NCBI RefSeq assembly: GCF_000169175.1
Contig: NZ_AAWS01000040.1
Span: forward strand, 22,290-86,289
Length of the DNA stretch: 64,000 bases
Source of the DNA: Microscilla marina ATCC 23134
GTDB taxonomy: Bacteria > Bacteroidota > Bacteroidia > Cytophagales > Microscillaceae
Direction: 5' to 3'
A model generated the notes under the pieces. That model did not search any database, was not told the DNA's origin, and saw nothing but the letters and a program-made list of their open reading frames with translations. This document shows, piece after piece, positions 8,391 through 17,952 of the stretch. The first letter of the stretch is position 1. Each line of letters starts with the position of its first letter. The translations under genes and the position numbers were made by a program.

Positions 8391-9964
8391 TATGATTGTA
8401 TTTTCCTTAAAAAATCCGCAATTTTCACATCAATGTCCCGGTCGCGCACTTCAATATCGGCAATGCGTTGTTTTACCTCGTCAATGTCTACTTCGGGCTC
8501 AGGCTCGCTGGTGTCTACATAGCGCGAAATATTGAGGTTATAATCGTTTTCGGCAATCTCTTCGAGCGGCACTACGCGCATATATTTATCTACATCGGCG
8601 AGCACCTCATAGGCTTTCACTATCTTGTCGATGTGGGTGTCCAGCAATTGGTTTTGTTTTTTGCCCTCCTGGTAGTCGCGGCTTGCCTCTACTATAGCCA
8701 CCCTGCCTTTTTGTGCGGGGTTTTTGTCCTTGTTGAGCAGCCATATCGCCGCCGGAATGCCCGTGTTGTAAAACAAAGCACTGGGCAAACCCACAATGCC
8801 CTCTACCAAATCGGCCTGGAGCAAAGCTTGGCGTATTTTGCCCTCGCTGCCCCCCCTAAAGAGCGTGCCGTGGGGCAACACCACCCCAGCTTTGCCGTCT
8901 TGCCGCAAAGACGCGAGCATGTGTTGCAAAAATGCGAGATCGGCGTAGCCCCGTGGGGGCACTCCATACACCAACCGCCCAAAAGGGTCGCTTACCTCTT
9001 TGGCGTAGTTGGGGGTCTTTTTTTTCTTTTTCTTTGCATCTGGGGTGCGGTCCTGGTCGTTGTTTTCTTCTTCGGCGGCATTTTCGGCGGGCGTCCACCA
9101 ACCATTCATCGAGAAGGGAGGGTTGGCAATCACCCGGTCAAACACTTGCAAACCCTTTTGGGCGTCAGCGTGTCGAGGGTTGGTCAGGGTGTCGCCTTTT
9201 TGCAAGTCGGCACTCTCAAAATTGTGCAAAATCATATTCAACTTGCCAATCGCCCAGGTGCTCAGGTTTTTTTCTTGCCCAAACAAGGCAATGTCTACCA
9301 CCCCGCCTTTGATGCCCTCGGGTTGGTTGGCCACGTAGCGCGCCGACTCTATGAGCATACCGCCCGAACCACAAGTAGGGTCGTATACGCGGTGTCCCGG
9401 TTGGGGCTTTATCAGGCGCACTATCAGGTTTACCACCCCGCGCGGGGTATAAAATTCGCCCCCTTTTTTGCCCGCATCATCGGCAAACTGCTTGATCAAA
9501 TACTCGTAAGCATCGCCCAGCAAATCGCCCGATTCCAGGTCTTTGTTTTGCAGCGAGTGCTTGTTGAAGTGGCGCAGCAAACGTTGCAGTACCTCGTTCG
9601 ACAACACCTCCTTGTCGCCAAACTTGATGGCGGTCATTACTCCTTCCAGGCTTTGGTTTTCGCGTTCTATAGCCCCAAAAGCCTTGTCGAGGGCAATGCC
9701 TATGTTTTCGGTTTGCTCGATTAAGTATTGCCAACGTGCTTCGGGGGGCATCTTAAAATATACCTCCTCTTCGGCGTCTTCGCGGCTTAAGCTTTCTTTG
9801 TCCATTTTTTGGGCTACTTCCTCTTCAAACACATCATTGGAGCGTTTCAGAAACAGTAAACCAAATATATAATTCTTAAAGTCAGACGAGTCGGTGCTGC
9901 CCCGCAATATGTCGGCAGAGTCCCACAACCACCCCTCAAGTGTCTCTAGCGTAAGTTTGCTCAT
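8390..9964 (-). CDS. hsdM: type I restriction enzyme, methyltransferase subunit
   Basis: N6-adenine methyltransferase that modifies the site chosen by HsdS and is also needed for restriction. It has 524 aa, the usual length. The N-terminal helical domain (residues 1-150) is followed by the SAM-binding motif I DPTCGSGGM (about 195-203) and the catalytic motif IV NPPF at 281-284. The linker after it is Lys-rich. It is the first gene of the operon and its stop overlaps the hsdS start by one base. Upstream lies the inverted composite repeat, so any promoter must sit within or next to it. Confidence 0.97.
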   Translation of the reverse strand: MSKLTLETLEGWLWDSADILRGSTDSSDFKNYIFGLLFLKRSNDVFEEEVAQKMDKESLSREDAEEEVYFKMPPEARWQYLIEQTENIGIALDKAFGAIERENQSLEGVMTAIKFGDKEVLSNEVLQRLLRHFNKHSLQNKDLESGDLLGDAYEYLIKQFADDAGKKGGEFYTPRGVVNLIVRLIKPQPGHRVYDPTCGSGGMLIESARYVANQPEGIKGGVVDIALFGQEKNLSTWAIGKLNMILHNFESADLQKGDTLTNPRHADAQKGLQVFDRVIANPPFSMNGWWTPAENAAEEENNDQDRTPDAKKKKKKTPNYAKEVSDPFGRLVYGVPPRGYADLAFLQHMLASLRQDGKAGVVLPHGTLFRGGSEGKIRQALLQADLVEGIVGLPSALFYNTGIPAAIWLLNKDKNPAQKGRVAIVEASRDYQEGKKQNQLLDTHIDKIVKAYEVLADVDKYMRVVPLEEIAENDYNLNISRYVDTSEPEPEVDIDEVKQRIADIEVRDRDIDVKIADFLRKIQS

Positions 9965-9984
9965 ATTATATCTTTTTTGTTCTT

Positions 9985-10400
9985 TGTGTAGTTTTAGCCT
10001 TTAGCTTTTTTTTAACTGTTTGTAGGGAGCCATTAGCCTTTAGCTTTTTTTTGATCTTGGTGTAGCTTTAGCCTTTGTTTGGCTGTTTGTATTGAGCTTT
10101 TAGCTTTTTTTTGAGCTACGTATAGCTTTAGCCTTTAGCTTTTTTTTGACTGTTTGTATTGAGCTTTTAGCTTTTGTTTAACTGTTTGTAGGGAGCCATT
10201 AGCCTTTAGCTTTTTCTTGAGCTGTTTTTAGCCTTTAGCTTTTTTTTGAGCTACGATGGGCTTTTAGCCTTAAATTATCATATTTGAGAATTAGTTAGGA
10301 ATCGGTAACCCGCAGTTTCAGCTGCGCTTCGCGCCCATTCGTAATTCGTAATTCACTCATTCGTAATTCCTTCATTCGTAATTAAACAACTCGTAATAGA
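9985..10400. repeat. composite AT-rich intergenic repeat, copy B (inverted)
   Basis: Runs of AGCTTTAGCCTTTAGCTTTT units separated by GAGCTACGATGGGC, CTGTTTGTAGGGAGC and similar linkers fill 9985-10270. The linker GAATTAGTTAGGAATCGGTA and the ATTCGTAATT array follow to about 10400. It is the reverse complement of the order in copy A and lies directly upstream of hsdM. Confidence 0.85.
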
Positions 10401-10469
10401 AGCTACCAACTTACAAGTAATGTATTTATTCAGGATTTTAAAAATTTTATGAATACTTTACTGTCACCT

Positions 10470-10760
10470 CGAGTCCTAATTTCGTTGAAGAATACAAGTC
10501 TCCAGACTTGTTTGCGAATGCAAAGCTATAGTTACTAAAAGCACCGATATGCATCGGCATCTAAGGACTTGAGGCTGTAAAGGCTACCGACTCCGGACTA
10601 ATTAACTCCGGACTAATCACTTGTTTTGCGACTGCAAAGCCAACCCTTATGGAATACTTAAAACAGCGTGGGAGAGCTACCGACTCCGGACTAATTAACT
10701 CCGGACTAATCACTCCGCCTCGCCTGCTCCGAGCTTGTCCTCGGAGGGCAGTGTCTTCAC
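10470..10760. repeat. short dispersed and direct repeats
   Basis: AGCACCGATATGCATCGGCA at 10539 is a copy of a dispersed palindromic motif (others near 1394, 33515, 42530). Directly after it a 39-bp unit starting GCTACCGACTCCGGACTAAT occurs at 10583-10621 and again, identical, at 10676-10714; each unit itself contains ACTCCGGACTAAT-like halves. Nothing here looks coding. Confidence 0.7.
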
Positions 10761-11038
10761 GCCCGATCGAAACTTCATACTTTGCAAGCTTCAGAGAGGT
10801 TTCTCATTTTTTATAAGAATGCCCTATCTAAACAAGGCTCTTATAAAGAATTGGGCTGAAGGGTGATTGTATGCTCATGTTTGCTCTTCACTAGGGCAAC
10901 CATTCCGATAAATCGCGAACTTCCATTGCATTACAGCAAGGGATTGCCCCTACATTTATCACTTTAAACTATACGTAAACACCTGTATATCAGAAATTTT
11001 AAAAACTTCGTACACGCTTAAAATGTATCCGCAGGATG

Positions 11039-11388
11039 CTTAGGAACGTGATCGCCCCGTAAACGGGATTTCGGGCGTAGCCCTCAACAATAACCCCGAT
11101 AAGAAATCGGTGAAGCTGTCCGGTTTAGAACATATTAGCTTCGCAGAGCTTGAACTTCGTTCTGCGGTTCTCTTTCCTGACTTTCGTTACCCTGGCAGTT
11201 CCGCCGGGACTATGAGCTTTTATTGTCCGTGGTACCACGGTCTGGCTCAACATCCCCGGATGTTGCCTTGCCCGCAAACCGATAGCTGCAGCTTTGCTGC
11301 GCTGAGCTCTGCCAAAGGCTAAAAGTGCCTCAATCAGCCTTGAGTTTATGCCCTCAATCTCGACACTTATTTTGAACATGTTCCTTAA
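11039..11388. repeat. MITE-like element, copy 1 (about 350 bp)
   Basis: It starts CTTAGGAACGTG and ends CATGTTCCTTAA, so the ends form inverted repeats around GGAAC/GTTCC with TTA outside each end. Its internal sequence matches the reverse complement of 22072-22405 over most of its length, including CCCGTAAACGGGATTTCGGGC, TAACCCCGATAAGAAATCGG, GCTTCGCAGAGCTTGAACTT and CAACATCC.GGATGTTGCCTTG. Several internal palindromes are present and no transposase. The short frames inside it are not conserved as proteins. Confidence 0.8.
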
Positions 11389-11493
11389 TAAGAGCCATAA
11401 ACAAAACCATTGACTTGCCTATTTGATAAAATACAACGGGGCTATTTTAAGCGAAGCGATAATTGTATAACTTGCCCTTGAACGAAAGTTAAA

Positions 11494-11630
11494 AACTCAA
11501 GTTACGCAGTTTTCTGAAGGTCACCTGTTTCTATTGTTGAACGGCTATATTGTTGCGCAATGCGTAGCCAAACCATTGAGCAATAAAGCCGTATGACCAT
11601 CAAAATAAGTAGGTCTGCGTAACTTCAGTT
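11494..11630. repeat. 137-bp imperfect palindromic element
   Basis: AACTCAAGTTACGCAG near 11494 pairs with CTGCGTAACTTCAGTT at 11615-11630 (15 of 16). Further inside GGTCA pairs with TGACC and ACGGCT with AGCCGT, so the whole segment could fold into one long hairpin. One end (CTGCGTAACTTGAGTT) recurs near 897-912, next to AAAATAAGTAG, which is also present here. Its origin is unknown. Confidence 0.6.
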
Positions 11631-11681
11631 AAAAAAATAAACAATTGAGTACTTGCTCTTAGAACTAACAATCACCAAAAT

Positions 11682-12374
11682 ATGCCGGAGGTACAATACG
11701 GGAATACGACTATCCACTACAGCCTGGCAACCAAGGCAGGGCTGCATTCGCACTACATCGTGATAGAAAAAGGCAAGGGAGTAGTGCTTAAGGGAGCGCC
11801 TGTATCTCTAGAAGAATCGCAAACCCTGGTGTTGCAAAAAGCCCGGTGGATTCTCGAAAAGCTCAGACTGACCGAGGCACTCCCTGCCGATGAAATAGTG
11901 ACAGGAGCGCGCAGGGCTTACTTGGGTCGTCATTATTACATTGCCCTCCATATAGACGAGGGTGCCCCCCACATCGACATTGTTTTTACCGGGTCGCAGT
12001 TTAAGGTCAGCCTGCCTCCGGCTTTGTACACACCCCCTCGTTTGGCGACAGCTTTTGAGCAGTATTTGCACCAAAAAGCGATAGAGAAAATAACCCCCAG
12101 GGTAAAAAAATGGGCAAAAGTAACGGGCTGGCAATACAATGCGCTTAAGTTTAGGCGGCTCGACAAACGCTGGGGGAGCTGTACGCCTACCAACAACATT
12201 GTGATCAATACGGCTGCCATTCGGTTGCCCTACAAGCTGATAGATTACCTCATTGTGCACGAGTTGGCGCATACGCAGGTAAAAAATCACTCTCCAGTCT
12301 TTTGGGCGAAGGTGGCTATGCATTTGCCCCATTGGAAGGCGCTGGATGGGCAAATAGGGGAGGTAAAGCTGTAG
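11682..12374 (+). CDS. YgjP/DUF45-family zinc metallopeptidase
   Basis: A 230-aa predicted soluble peptidase of the M48-like DUF45 (YgjP) group. The conserved RWGSCTPTNNIVIN segment (163-176) precedes the zinc site HELAH (193-197), with H203 in KNHSPVFW as the likely third ligand, so the active site looks complete. The N-terminal half forms the beta-rich part of the family. DUF45 genes are often found beside type I restriction genes. This one lies 1.7 kb upstream of hsdM on the other strand, which fits that association but does not prove it. The substrate is unknown. Confidence 0.88.
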   Translation: MPEVQYGNTTIHYSLATKAGLHSHYIVIEKGKGVVLKGAPVSLEESQTLVLQKARWILEKLRLTEALPADEIVTGARRAYLGRHYYIALHIDEGAPHIDIVFTGSQFKVSLPPALYTPPRLATAFEQYLHQKAIEKITPRVKKWAKVTGWQYNALKFRRLDKRWGSCTPTNNIVINTAAIRLPYKLIDYLIVHELAHTQVKNHSPVFWAKVAMHLPHWKALDGQIGEVKL

Positions 12375-12544
12375 ATGGTATACTCACTGCCCGCCACTAA
12401 AAGCCAATGATGTATATGCCCAATGCGGCTTACATCCACTTGTGTGTTTTTGTTTTACCCAACTGGTGCAGTTGCCGTAAGCGCGTAAGTATTTTGTGGT
12501 TTACCAAATAAAACCATACCTTTGCCCCCTAAAATGACAAAAAA

Positions 12545-12970
12545 ATGATGAAATTTATCCTAATCACCAACACTATTTGGTTTGCCCTTGGTTTTCACGC
12601 TTTTTCAATCCGGCATAAAATTTTTGCCAAACTGGTAGTACCCCGAAAAGACAGAGATACCCCCGTATTCACTATTTTAGCCGAGTCGGGGCGGTTTTTG
12701 GGTGGGTTTAACCTGGCGTTTACCTTGTTCAATATTTTATTGCTTTTCAATCTGGACACTTTCCCCAGCGATAAACAAAGAGCCATTTTGCTGCTGGTAT
12801 TTGCTATAGCGCACGGTTCCCAATTTGCGTTTAATGTTCCTATCGCCATTCAAAACACACGGGGCGAAGGAGTATGGCAAGTGCTCAAAGGAACCATGCT
12901 ATTTATATTTGTAACAGATTTTGTGATGATGACGCTTAACCTGGCCTTGTCTATATTACTTACCTGGTAG
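12545..12970 (+). CDS. small integral membrane protein of unknown function
   Basis: 141 aa with four likely membrane helices, at residues about 4-22, 52-74, 82-100 and 116-138. The basic loop KLVVPRKDRDTP lies between helices 1 and 2. I do not recognise a family. The ATG follows a short upstream gap with no strong ribosome-binding site. It stands alone between the DUF45 gene and repeat copy C. Confidence 0.65.
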   Translation: MMKFILITNTIWFALGFHAFSIRHKIFAKLVVPRKDRDTPVFTILAESGRFLGGFNLAFTLFNILLLFNLDTFPSDKQRAILLLVFAIAHGSQFAFNVPIAIQNTRGEGVWQVLKGTMLFIFVTDFVMMTLNLALSILLTW

Positions 12971-12999
12971 AGAAAACCTATGGATTGTTTGGTTTAATT

Positions 13000-13285
13000 A
13001 CGAATGAGAGAATTACGAATTATGAATTGACCGTAGGGAACTCTGCGAAGCTTTTTAATTACGAATCGACCAGAGGGAGCTCTGCGAAGCTAATTAGGGA
13101 ATTACGAATTACAAATTACGAATTAGCGCGAAGCGTGGCTAAAGGCTCATCATAGCTCAAGAAAAGGCTAATGGCTAAAAGCTCCCTACAAACAGTTAAA
13201 CAAAGGCTAATAGCTAAAGCTACACCGAGATTAAAAAGGCTAAAAGCCCCCTACAAACAGCTCAAGAAAAAAAGCTAAAACACAC
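13000..13285. repeat. composite AT-rich intergenic repeat, copy C
   Basis: Same order as copy A: GAATTACGAAT arrays interleaved with GAGGGAGCTCTGCGAAGCT (13000-13130), then GCGCGAAGCGTGGCTAAAGG and GGCTAATGGCTAAAAGCT units to about 13285. It lies between the 3' ends of two convergent genes, so it is not tied to promoters. Confidence 0.85.
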
Positions 13286-13293
13286 CGCTTACT

Positions 13294-15345
13294 CTACAAA
13301 AACCTAATCAACAAAGTTTCGATAAGCAAAAATGCCAGGGCAGCAACGATAAAATACTTCCACAGGTTTACCTGAATATTTTTGGCTTTAAACTCCGTAA
13401 TAAAATCTTTGCCTTGTTTAGAGAAATCGTATACCTGCACATTTTTCGCTTTGGCAAAAGTATTCTTAAGCTCCTCCATGCTGTAGTAGTTCAGGTCAGA
13501 CTCTGCCTTGCCATAATTAAAGGCAATCAGCCCTTGCTGCTTGCCATTCAGCATGAGTTTATAATAGCCTGCTTCCAGTGCCTGGGCGGGCATTTCGAGC
13601 AATAGTTCATCGCCAATAATACGTTGAGCTGGTACAATCTCCAGCTTGTCCTTTACCAGTTTGTACACTTGATTTTTGGCGGGGTTACTTACCTTCAGTC
13701 GCAGCGTTTTTTCCTGAAAAGTATAGGCAAGGCGTTCACCCGTAGTTTTGCTTGCTGAAGCTATTTTATACATGACTGGTACAAAGATAGCGTGTTTGGC
13801 AAGACTGCTATAGTCGCCATTGAGCGGTGCTGCACACAAATATACTTTGCCACGCCCTACCCCAAACTGCGACATAAACGGACGACGGTTTTTGTAGGTA
13901 AATACATTGTTGCCAAGGTTGTTCCAGCTTATTACAGCACTGGCAAAGGGCATGTTCATGTTGCGGGGAATGTTGTTAAACATCCCCTTAAAAAACGGAT
14001 TGCTTGTATTGGGTACTGCCAGTGTGTTATTGCTGGTTCTTTTAAGAGAGTCTTTGTTGGGAGTTTGAGTTTTGAAACCGCTCACCCTTAAACCTCCCAG
14101 AAAACCACCGTAAGAATTCCCCGGCTTGGCGGCTGGAAATACCACCAGGCTTCCTCCTTTTTGAACAAATTCGCGTAAAGCAGTCACCAAGGCCCCTTCA
14201 ATGTTGTTGAGCTCGTTGAGTATGATCAAATCCGATGCTTTGATGCGGTTGTAGTCCAGGGTATTTACATTTTGACTATTGAGCTTAAATACCTTTTCGT
14301 TGCTGTACAGGTTTTGAATGTACCTGGTAGGGTTCTTTTCGTGCAAATGCAAAATATTGATAGAGGTAGAGGCATTGAGCGTAAAGAAGTATTCATTGTC
14401 AAACGTTACCGGAAAGTCTTCAAAGGTGATTTTACCTGCCTTCCAACCTTTACCGTTTACCGTAAAATTAAAACTGGTGACTGCAGTAGCGTTGGCGGGT
14501 AGTTCGGCGCTGGTGGTAGACACTTGCTTGCCGTCAAGAAAAAGCTTGAGCACCAGGTTGGGGTAGTTGTCTTGACTAAAACTTTTTAAGCGTACATTTA
14601 CCCGGTTGCTTTCCAGCTCTTTGATAAAGGGGTTTTCCAGCCACACCGAATCTATCATAATGTTAGATGTTTTTTCTGACTTGATAGGTACTATATAGTA
14701 TTGGTTGGAAGTGTCTAGTTGTACCTTGTTTAAATCTCCGGCAGTACTTTTCTGAAAGTCGGAAAACCAAAACACCTGATTCTTTTTATTGTTTGAGTAC
14801 CTGTCCAGCAAGCTACTTTGGCGCTTATACAATGAGGGAAGGCTGCGGTAAGCATTAGAAAACTTCGTTTCGGTCAGCCGATCGGCTATTTCGTTGGCAG
14901 GAATAGGAAACTGCTCTTTATTTTCAAAGTTGTTGGTGATTAGCTGAAAGCGGGCATCTTTAGGGAAAACCTTTACCAGATCGGCTATGTATACCGAGGC
15001 AAGGTCAAAATACTTATCGTTGCCCAACTCGCTTTGCATACTGTAAGAGTTGTCGAGGTACATACCCACCAACCCACTCAGGTTTTGAATATCTTTTTGG
15101 TTTTTGCTGGGGATAAATGGTTGGGCAAATGCCAACACCAAAGCTGCCACCATACCCAAACGGGATAATAAAATGAGAAATTGTTTGACCCGTCGAAATG
15201 AATTAGTTTCGGTTTTTACATCTTTGAGTAGTACTACATTGGTAAAATATACCCGTTTTACTTTTCTAAAATTGAATAAATGAATGGCGATTGGAATAGC
15301 TAGTGCCACTAACGCCCACAGGAACAGGGGATATACAAAGTTCAT
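13294..15345 (-). CDS. BatA-domain, VWA-like membrane protein
   Basis: 683 aa. The N-terminus has the aerotolerance-regulator (BatA) double membrane segment: helix at 4-22, the IHLFNFRKVKRVYFTNV signature, then helix at about 57-75. Residues about 90-270 resemble a VWA fold, with a DNSYSM motif in the MIDAS position (canonical DxSxS). A long beta-rich periplasmic part follows, including a DUF4159/glutaminase-like segment around residues 370-420, and a single C-terminal helix (about 662-681). Proteins of this type occur in Bacteroidota Bat operons, but here no MoxR ATPase or other Bat gene is adjacent. The function is unknown; assembly or stress roles are suggested for the family. Confidence 0.85.
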   Translation of the reverse strand: MNFVYPLFLWALVALAIPIAIHLFNFRKVKRVYFTNVVLLKDVKTETNSFRRVKQFLILLSRLGMVAALVLAFAQPFIPSKNQKDIQNLSGLVGMYLDNSYSMQSELGNDKYFDLASVYIADLVKVFPKDARFQLITNNFENKEQFPIPANEIADRLTETKFSNAYRSLPSLYKRQSSLLDRYSNNKKNQVFWFSDFQKSTAGDLNKVQLDTSNQYYIVPIKSEKTSNIMIDSVWLENPFIKELESNRVNVRLKSFSQDNYPNLVLKLFLDGKQVSTTSAELPANATAVTSFNFTVNGKGWKAGKITFEDFPVTFDNEYFFTLNASTSINILHLHEKNPTRYIQNLYSNEKVFKLNSQNVNTLDYNRIKASDLIILNELNNIEGALVTALREFVQKGGSLVVFPAAKPGNSYGGFLGGLRVSGFKTQTPNKDSLKRTSNNTLAVPNTSNPFFKGMFNNIPRNMNMPFASAVISWNNLGNNVFTYKNRRPFMSQFGVGRGKVYLCAAPLNGDYSSLAKHAIFVPVMYKIASASKTTGERLAYTFQEKTLRLKVSNPAKNQVYKLVKDKLEIVPAQRIIGDELLLEMPAQALEAGYYKLMLNGKQQGLIAFNYGKAESDLNYYSMEELKNTFAKAKNVQVYDFSKQGKDFITEFKAKNIQVNLWKYFIVAALAFLLIETLLIRFL

Positions 15346-15666
15346 TCAGTTATAATAAGTTTTTGTATTTTCTATGGTTATTTTTAAACTCAAAACCACC
15401 TGCCTATAGCAAGTAGCATGGAGGGTTGGCATCACTTCTGGTATTACTGATAAAACAATGATTCAAATGATTTGTTTACTCAGTTACAGCATCTTACAAG
15501 AAAGGATATTGTTGTTAGAATAACAAGTTTTCAAAAAAAACATTTACGCTAATATAGCCAAATCACGTATTTGCGTAAGCACAAGCAGGTATTTTAACAA
15601 TCAGGTAACAAAGCTTTGAAATAATGTGCTTTTTTTTTATAAATTCCGTTATTTTTACCGCCAATG

Positions 15667-15830
15667 TTTTTAGTTTTTAGCCTTTAGCTGTTAGTTTTTT
15701 CTTGAGCTACGATGGACTTTTAGCCGTTAGCTTTTGTTTAACTGTTTGTAGGGAGCTATTAGCTTTTGTTTAACTGTTGATAGTTTTGGCTTTTTATTGA
15801 GCTACGATGGGCTTGTGGCTTGTAGCTTGC
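15667..15830. repeat. composite repeat, copy D (partial, inverted)
   Basis: Only the TAGCCTTTAGC / CTGTTTGTAGGGAGC / GAGCTACGATGG half is present; the AATTACGA array is missing. It lies in the 450-bp gap between the divergent BatA and Ppx genes. Apart from this repeat I see no feature in 15346-15886. Confidence 0.75.
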
Positions 15831-15886
15831 ACCTTGAGGCTAACTTAGATTTAATCAAATTCGAACTTTTGAAACCTTTACAATTT

Positions 15887-16837
15887 ATGCTACAACAACG
15901 GGTAGCCGTCATAGATTTAGGAACCAACACATTCCACCTTTTAATTGCCGAAACCACCAAGCAGGGCTTTCAGAAACTATATTCAGATAAGGTACCCGTA
16001 AAGATTGGAGAAGGGGGGATTTCTGAAGGCATGATTACCAACGAAGCCCAAACCCGCGCCCTGGCAGCCATAGACAAGATCAATGATATACTGCAGCAAT
16101 ACAAAGTACCCGAAAGCAAAATATGGGTAGTGGCTACCAGTGCTTTTCGTAGTGCCAAAAACGGGCAGGCACTTGCCGATACTATAGAAGAACGCACTGG
16201 CTTTAAAGTAGATATTATAGATGGAAGCAAAGAGGCCGAATACATTTATTTTGGGGCAAAAACAGCCCTGGACATTGGCGACACTACATCGTTGATTATG
16301 GACATTGGCGGGGGAAGCGTAGAGTTTATCATTGCCAATCAGAAACGTATTTTTTGGAAACAAAGTTTTGAAATTGGCGGACAACGCCTGCTCGACCAGT
16401 TTATGCGTACCGACCCTATTACCGAGTTGGACATTCAGCGAATGAATATATTTTTAGAAGAAAAGCTCTGGGGAATGAGCGAGGTGGTGTTCAATTATTC
16501 GCCCAAGATGCTGATTGGTTGCTCTGGTACTTTTGACACCCTCACCGAAATAAACGACGCCCGATACCCCAAAGGGCAAAGTACGCGCTTGTCAAAAACC
16601 GAGTCGGAAATGGATTTAGACGACTTTCATGAGGTATACCAGGCGTTGGTTTGGAAAGGCCGCAGCGAACGCCTAAAGGTAAAGGGAATGGTAGAAATGC
16701 GCGCCGATATGATTGTAGTGGCGGTGTGTCTGATTCGCTTTATTATGGATCGTTACGACCTTGAGCATATCAGAATGTCGTCTTACTCGCTCAAAGAAGG
16801 TTTGTTGAGCAAAATGTTGGGCGAGATGATGGATTAG
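15887..16837 (+). CDS. Ppx/GppA-family phosphatase
   Basis: Exopolyphosphatase / guanosine pentaphosphatase family member with the actin-like ASKHA fold. The P-loop-like VIDLGTNTFHLLIAE lies right at the N-terminus and the second phosphate motif MDIGGGSVEF follows around residue 137. At 316 aa it is the short two-domain form, without the C-terminal HD extension of E. coli Ppx. I place the start at the ATG at 15887. An upstream in-frame TTG at 15797 falls inside the dispersed repeat and would add 30 unrelated residues. The likely substrate is polyphosphate or pppGpp; which one cannot be told from sequence. Confidence 0.9.
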   Translation: MLQQRVAVIDLGTNTFHLLIAETTKQGFQKLYSDKVPVKIGEGGISEGMITNEAQTRALAAIDKINDILQQYKVPESKIWVVATSAFRSAKNGQALADTIEERTGFKVDIIDGSKEAEYIYFGAKTALDIGDTTSLIMDIGGGSVEFIIANQKRIFWKQSFEIGGQRLLDQFMRTDPITELDIQRMNIFLEEKLWGMSEVVFNYSPKMLIGCSGTFDTLTEINDARYPKGQSTRLSKTESEMDLDDFHEVYQALVWKGRSERLKVKGMVEMRADMIVVAVCLIRFIMDRYDLEHIRMSSYSLKEGLLSKMLGEMMD

Positions 16838-16854
16838 TGTTACGTGTTTGTGGG

Positions 16855-17085
16855 GGCTTTTAGCTTTTTGTAGCTTTAGCCATTAGCTTTTAGCCTTTTT
16901 TTGGCTGTTCGTATGGAGCTTTTAGCTTTTTCTTGAGTTACGATGAGCTATCATATTTGCGAATTAGTTAGGAGTTGGTAACCCGTAGTCTTAGCTACGC
17001 TTGCGCTCACTTGTAATTCGTAATTCTCTCATTCGTAATTAAACAATTCGTAATTAAAAAGCTTCGCTTCGCGCTAAATTATTAA
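16855..17085. repeat. composite AT-rich intergenic repeat, copy E (inverted)
   Basis: AGCTTTAGCCATTAGCTTTT units lead into GCGAATTAGTTAGGAGTTGG, a TAGTCTTAGCTACGCTTGCG palindrome, then TTCGTAATT arrays ending AAGCTTCGCTTCGCGCTAAAT. It ends just before the ATG of the LysE gene at 17088, so it makes up that gene's whole 5' region. Confidence 0.85.
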
Positions 17086-17087
17086 AA

Positions 17088-17705
17088 ATGACTTATATTT
17101 TACACTTTATTCTAGGGTTTGCGGCCAGTTTTCTGGGTACGTTGCCCTTTGGACCCATCAACCTCTCTATGGTAGATACCACCCTCAAAGGCGGCTTAAG
17201 GGTAGGTCTGCGGTTTTCGGTAGCGGCTGCCCTGGTCGAAATTGCCCAATCGTTGTTTGCCTATAGCTTTGGTATGCTTATTACCCGTTATCTTGAACAC
17301 AATGTATGGATCCAGCTCACAGTATTTGTAGTATTGTTTGCTATTGGGGCAGTTTTTTTTACGCGCAAAGAAAAAGAAGACGCCAGTGTAGAAAGCGGTC
17401 GAAAAATATCGCCTTTTGCCAGGGGAGCCATTGTAGGGTTGCTCAATCCGCAGGCATTGCCCTTTTGGGTAGCCGTCATAGCAGCCCTCAAATCATCACA
17501 TTGGTTAAGTTTTGCCGTGTGGGACTTTATCCTCTTGTTTTTGCTGGGAGTATCTTTGGGCAAGTTGGTTGCTTTGTTACTCTATGGCAAACTCAGTTTG
17601 TGGATCGTACAACGCATTTCGTCGCTGAGCCACTGGATGAACCGCATCATTGGCAGTATTTTTATTTTGCTGGCGCTTATTCAAGTGGCTAAAATGTTTA
17701 GTTAA
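17088..17705 (+). CDS. LysE-family transporter
   Basis: 205 aa with six predicted helices, the LysE/RhtB amino-acid exporter pattern. The N-terminal GTLPFGPINLSMV and the central GLLNPQALPFWV segments match the conserved family motifs; the C-terminal helix is near 185-203. Members export amino acids and related compounds across the inner membrane. The substrate is not predictable here. The gene stands alone. Confidence 0.88.
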   Translation: MTYILHFILGFAASFLGTLPFGPINLSMVDTTLKGGLRVGLRFSVAAALVEIAQSLFAYSFGMLITRYLEHNVWIQLTVFVVLFAIGAVFFTRKEKEDASVESGRKISPFARGAIVGLLNPQALPFWVAVIAALKSSHWLSFAVWDFILLFLLGVSLGKLVALLLYGKLSLWIVQRISSLSHWMNRIIGSIFILLALIQVAKMFS

Positions 17706-17871
17706 TAATGTAGACTAAACGTGCGATGTTTTTTACAAAAAAGGTCAGTATAGTTCGTGGTTACAACACTTTTATGAATGTGTGTAGGTTGGTTCTTAGA
17801 CCTGGCTATTTTTAAGCAATAAAAAGCGCAGGATCAAACCCCAACTTTGTTTGTAAGATAGTTGCCAACAA

Positions 17872-17902
17872 AAAAAGCGAAGCCCAACGAGCTTCGCTTT
17901 TT
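17872..17902. terminator. bidirectional terminator
   Basis: AAAAAGCGAAGC (17872-17883) pairs with GCTTCGCTTTTT (17891-17902). It has A- and T-runs on both sides and lies between the convergent LysE and TonB-receptor genes. Confidence 0.85.
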
Positions 17903-17952
17903 GCCAAAGTGCTTATCCTTTGGTGAGTAGGTAATACATCTAATCTATAACA

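Noticed and set aside
8468..9724. A 418-codon plus-strand open frame
   Set aside because: It is antisense to hsdM, whose motifs and length are complete; the frame has odd composition and no ribosome-binding site.
11110..11322. A 70-codon gene inside the first MITE-like element
   Set aside because: The frame is not kept in the second copy; the conserved features are palindromes, not codons.
15797..15886. Longer N-terminus for the Ppx/GppA protein from TTG 15797
   Set aside because: The 30 extra codons lie in the dispersed repeat and precede the natural family start.
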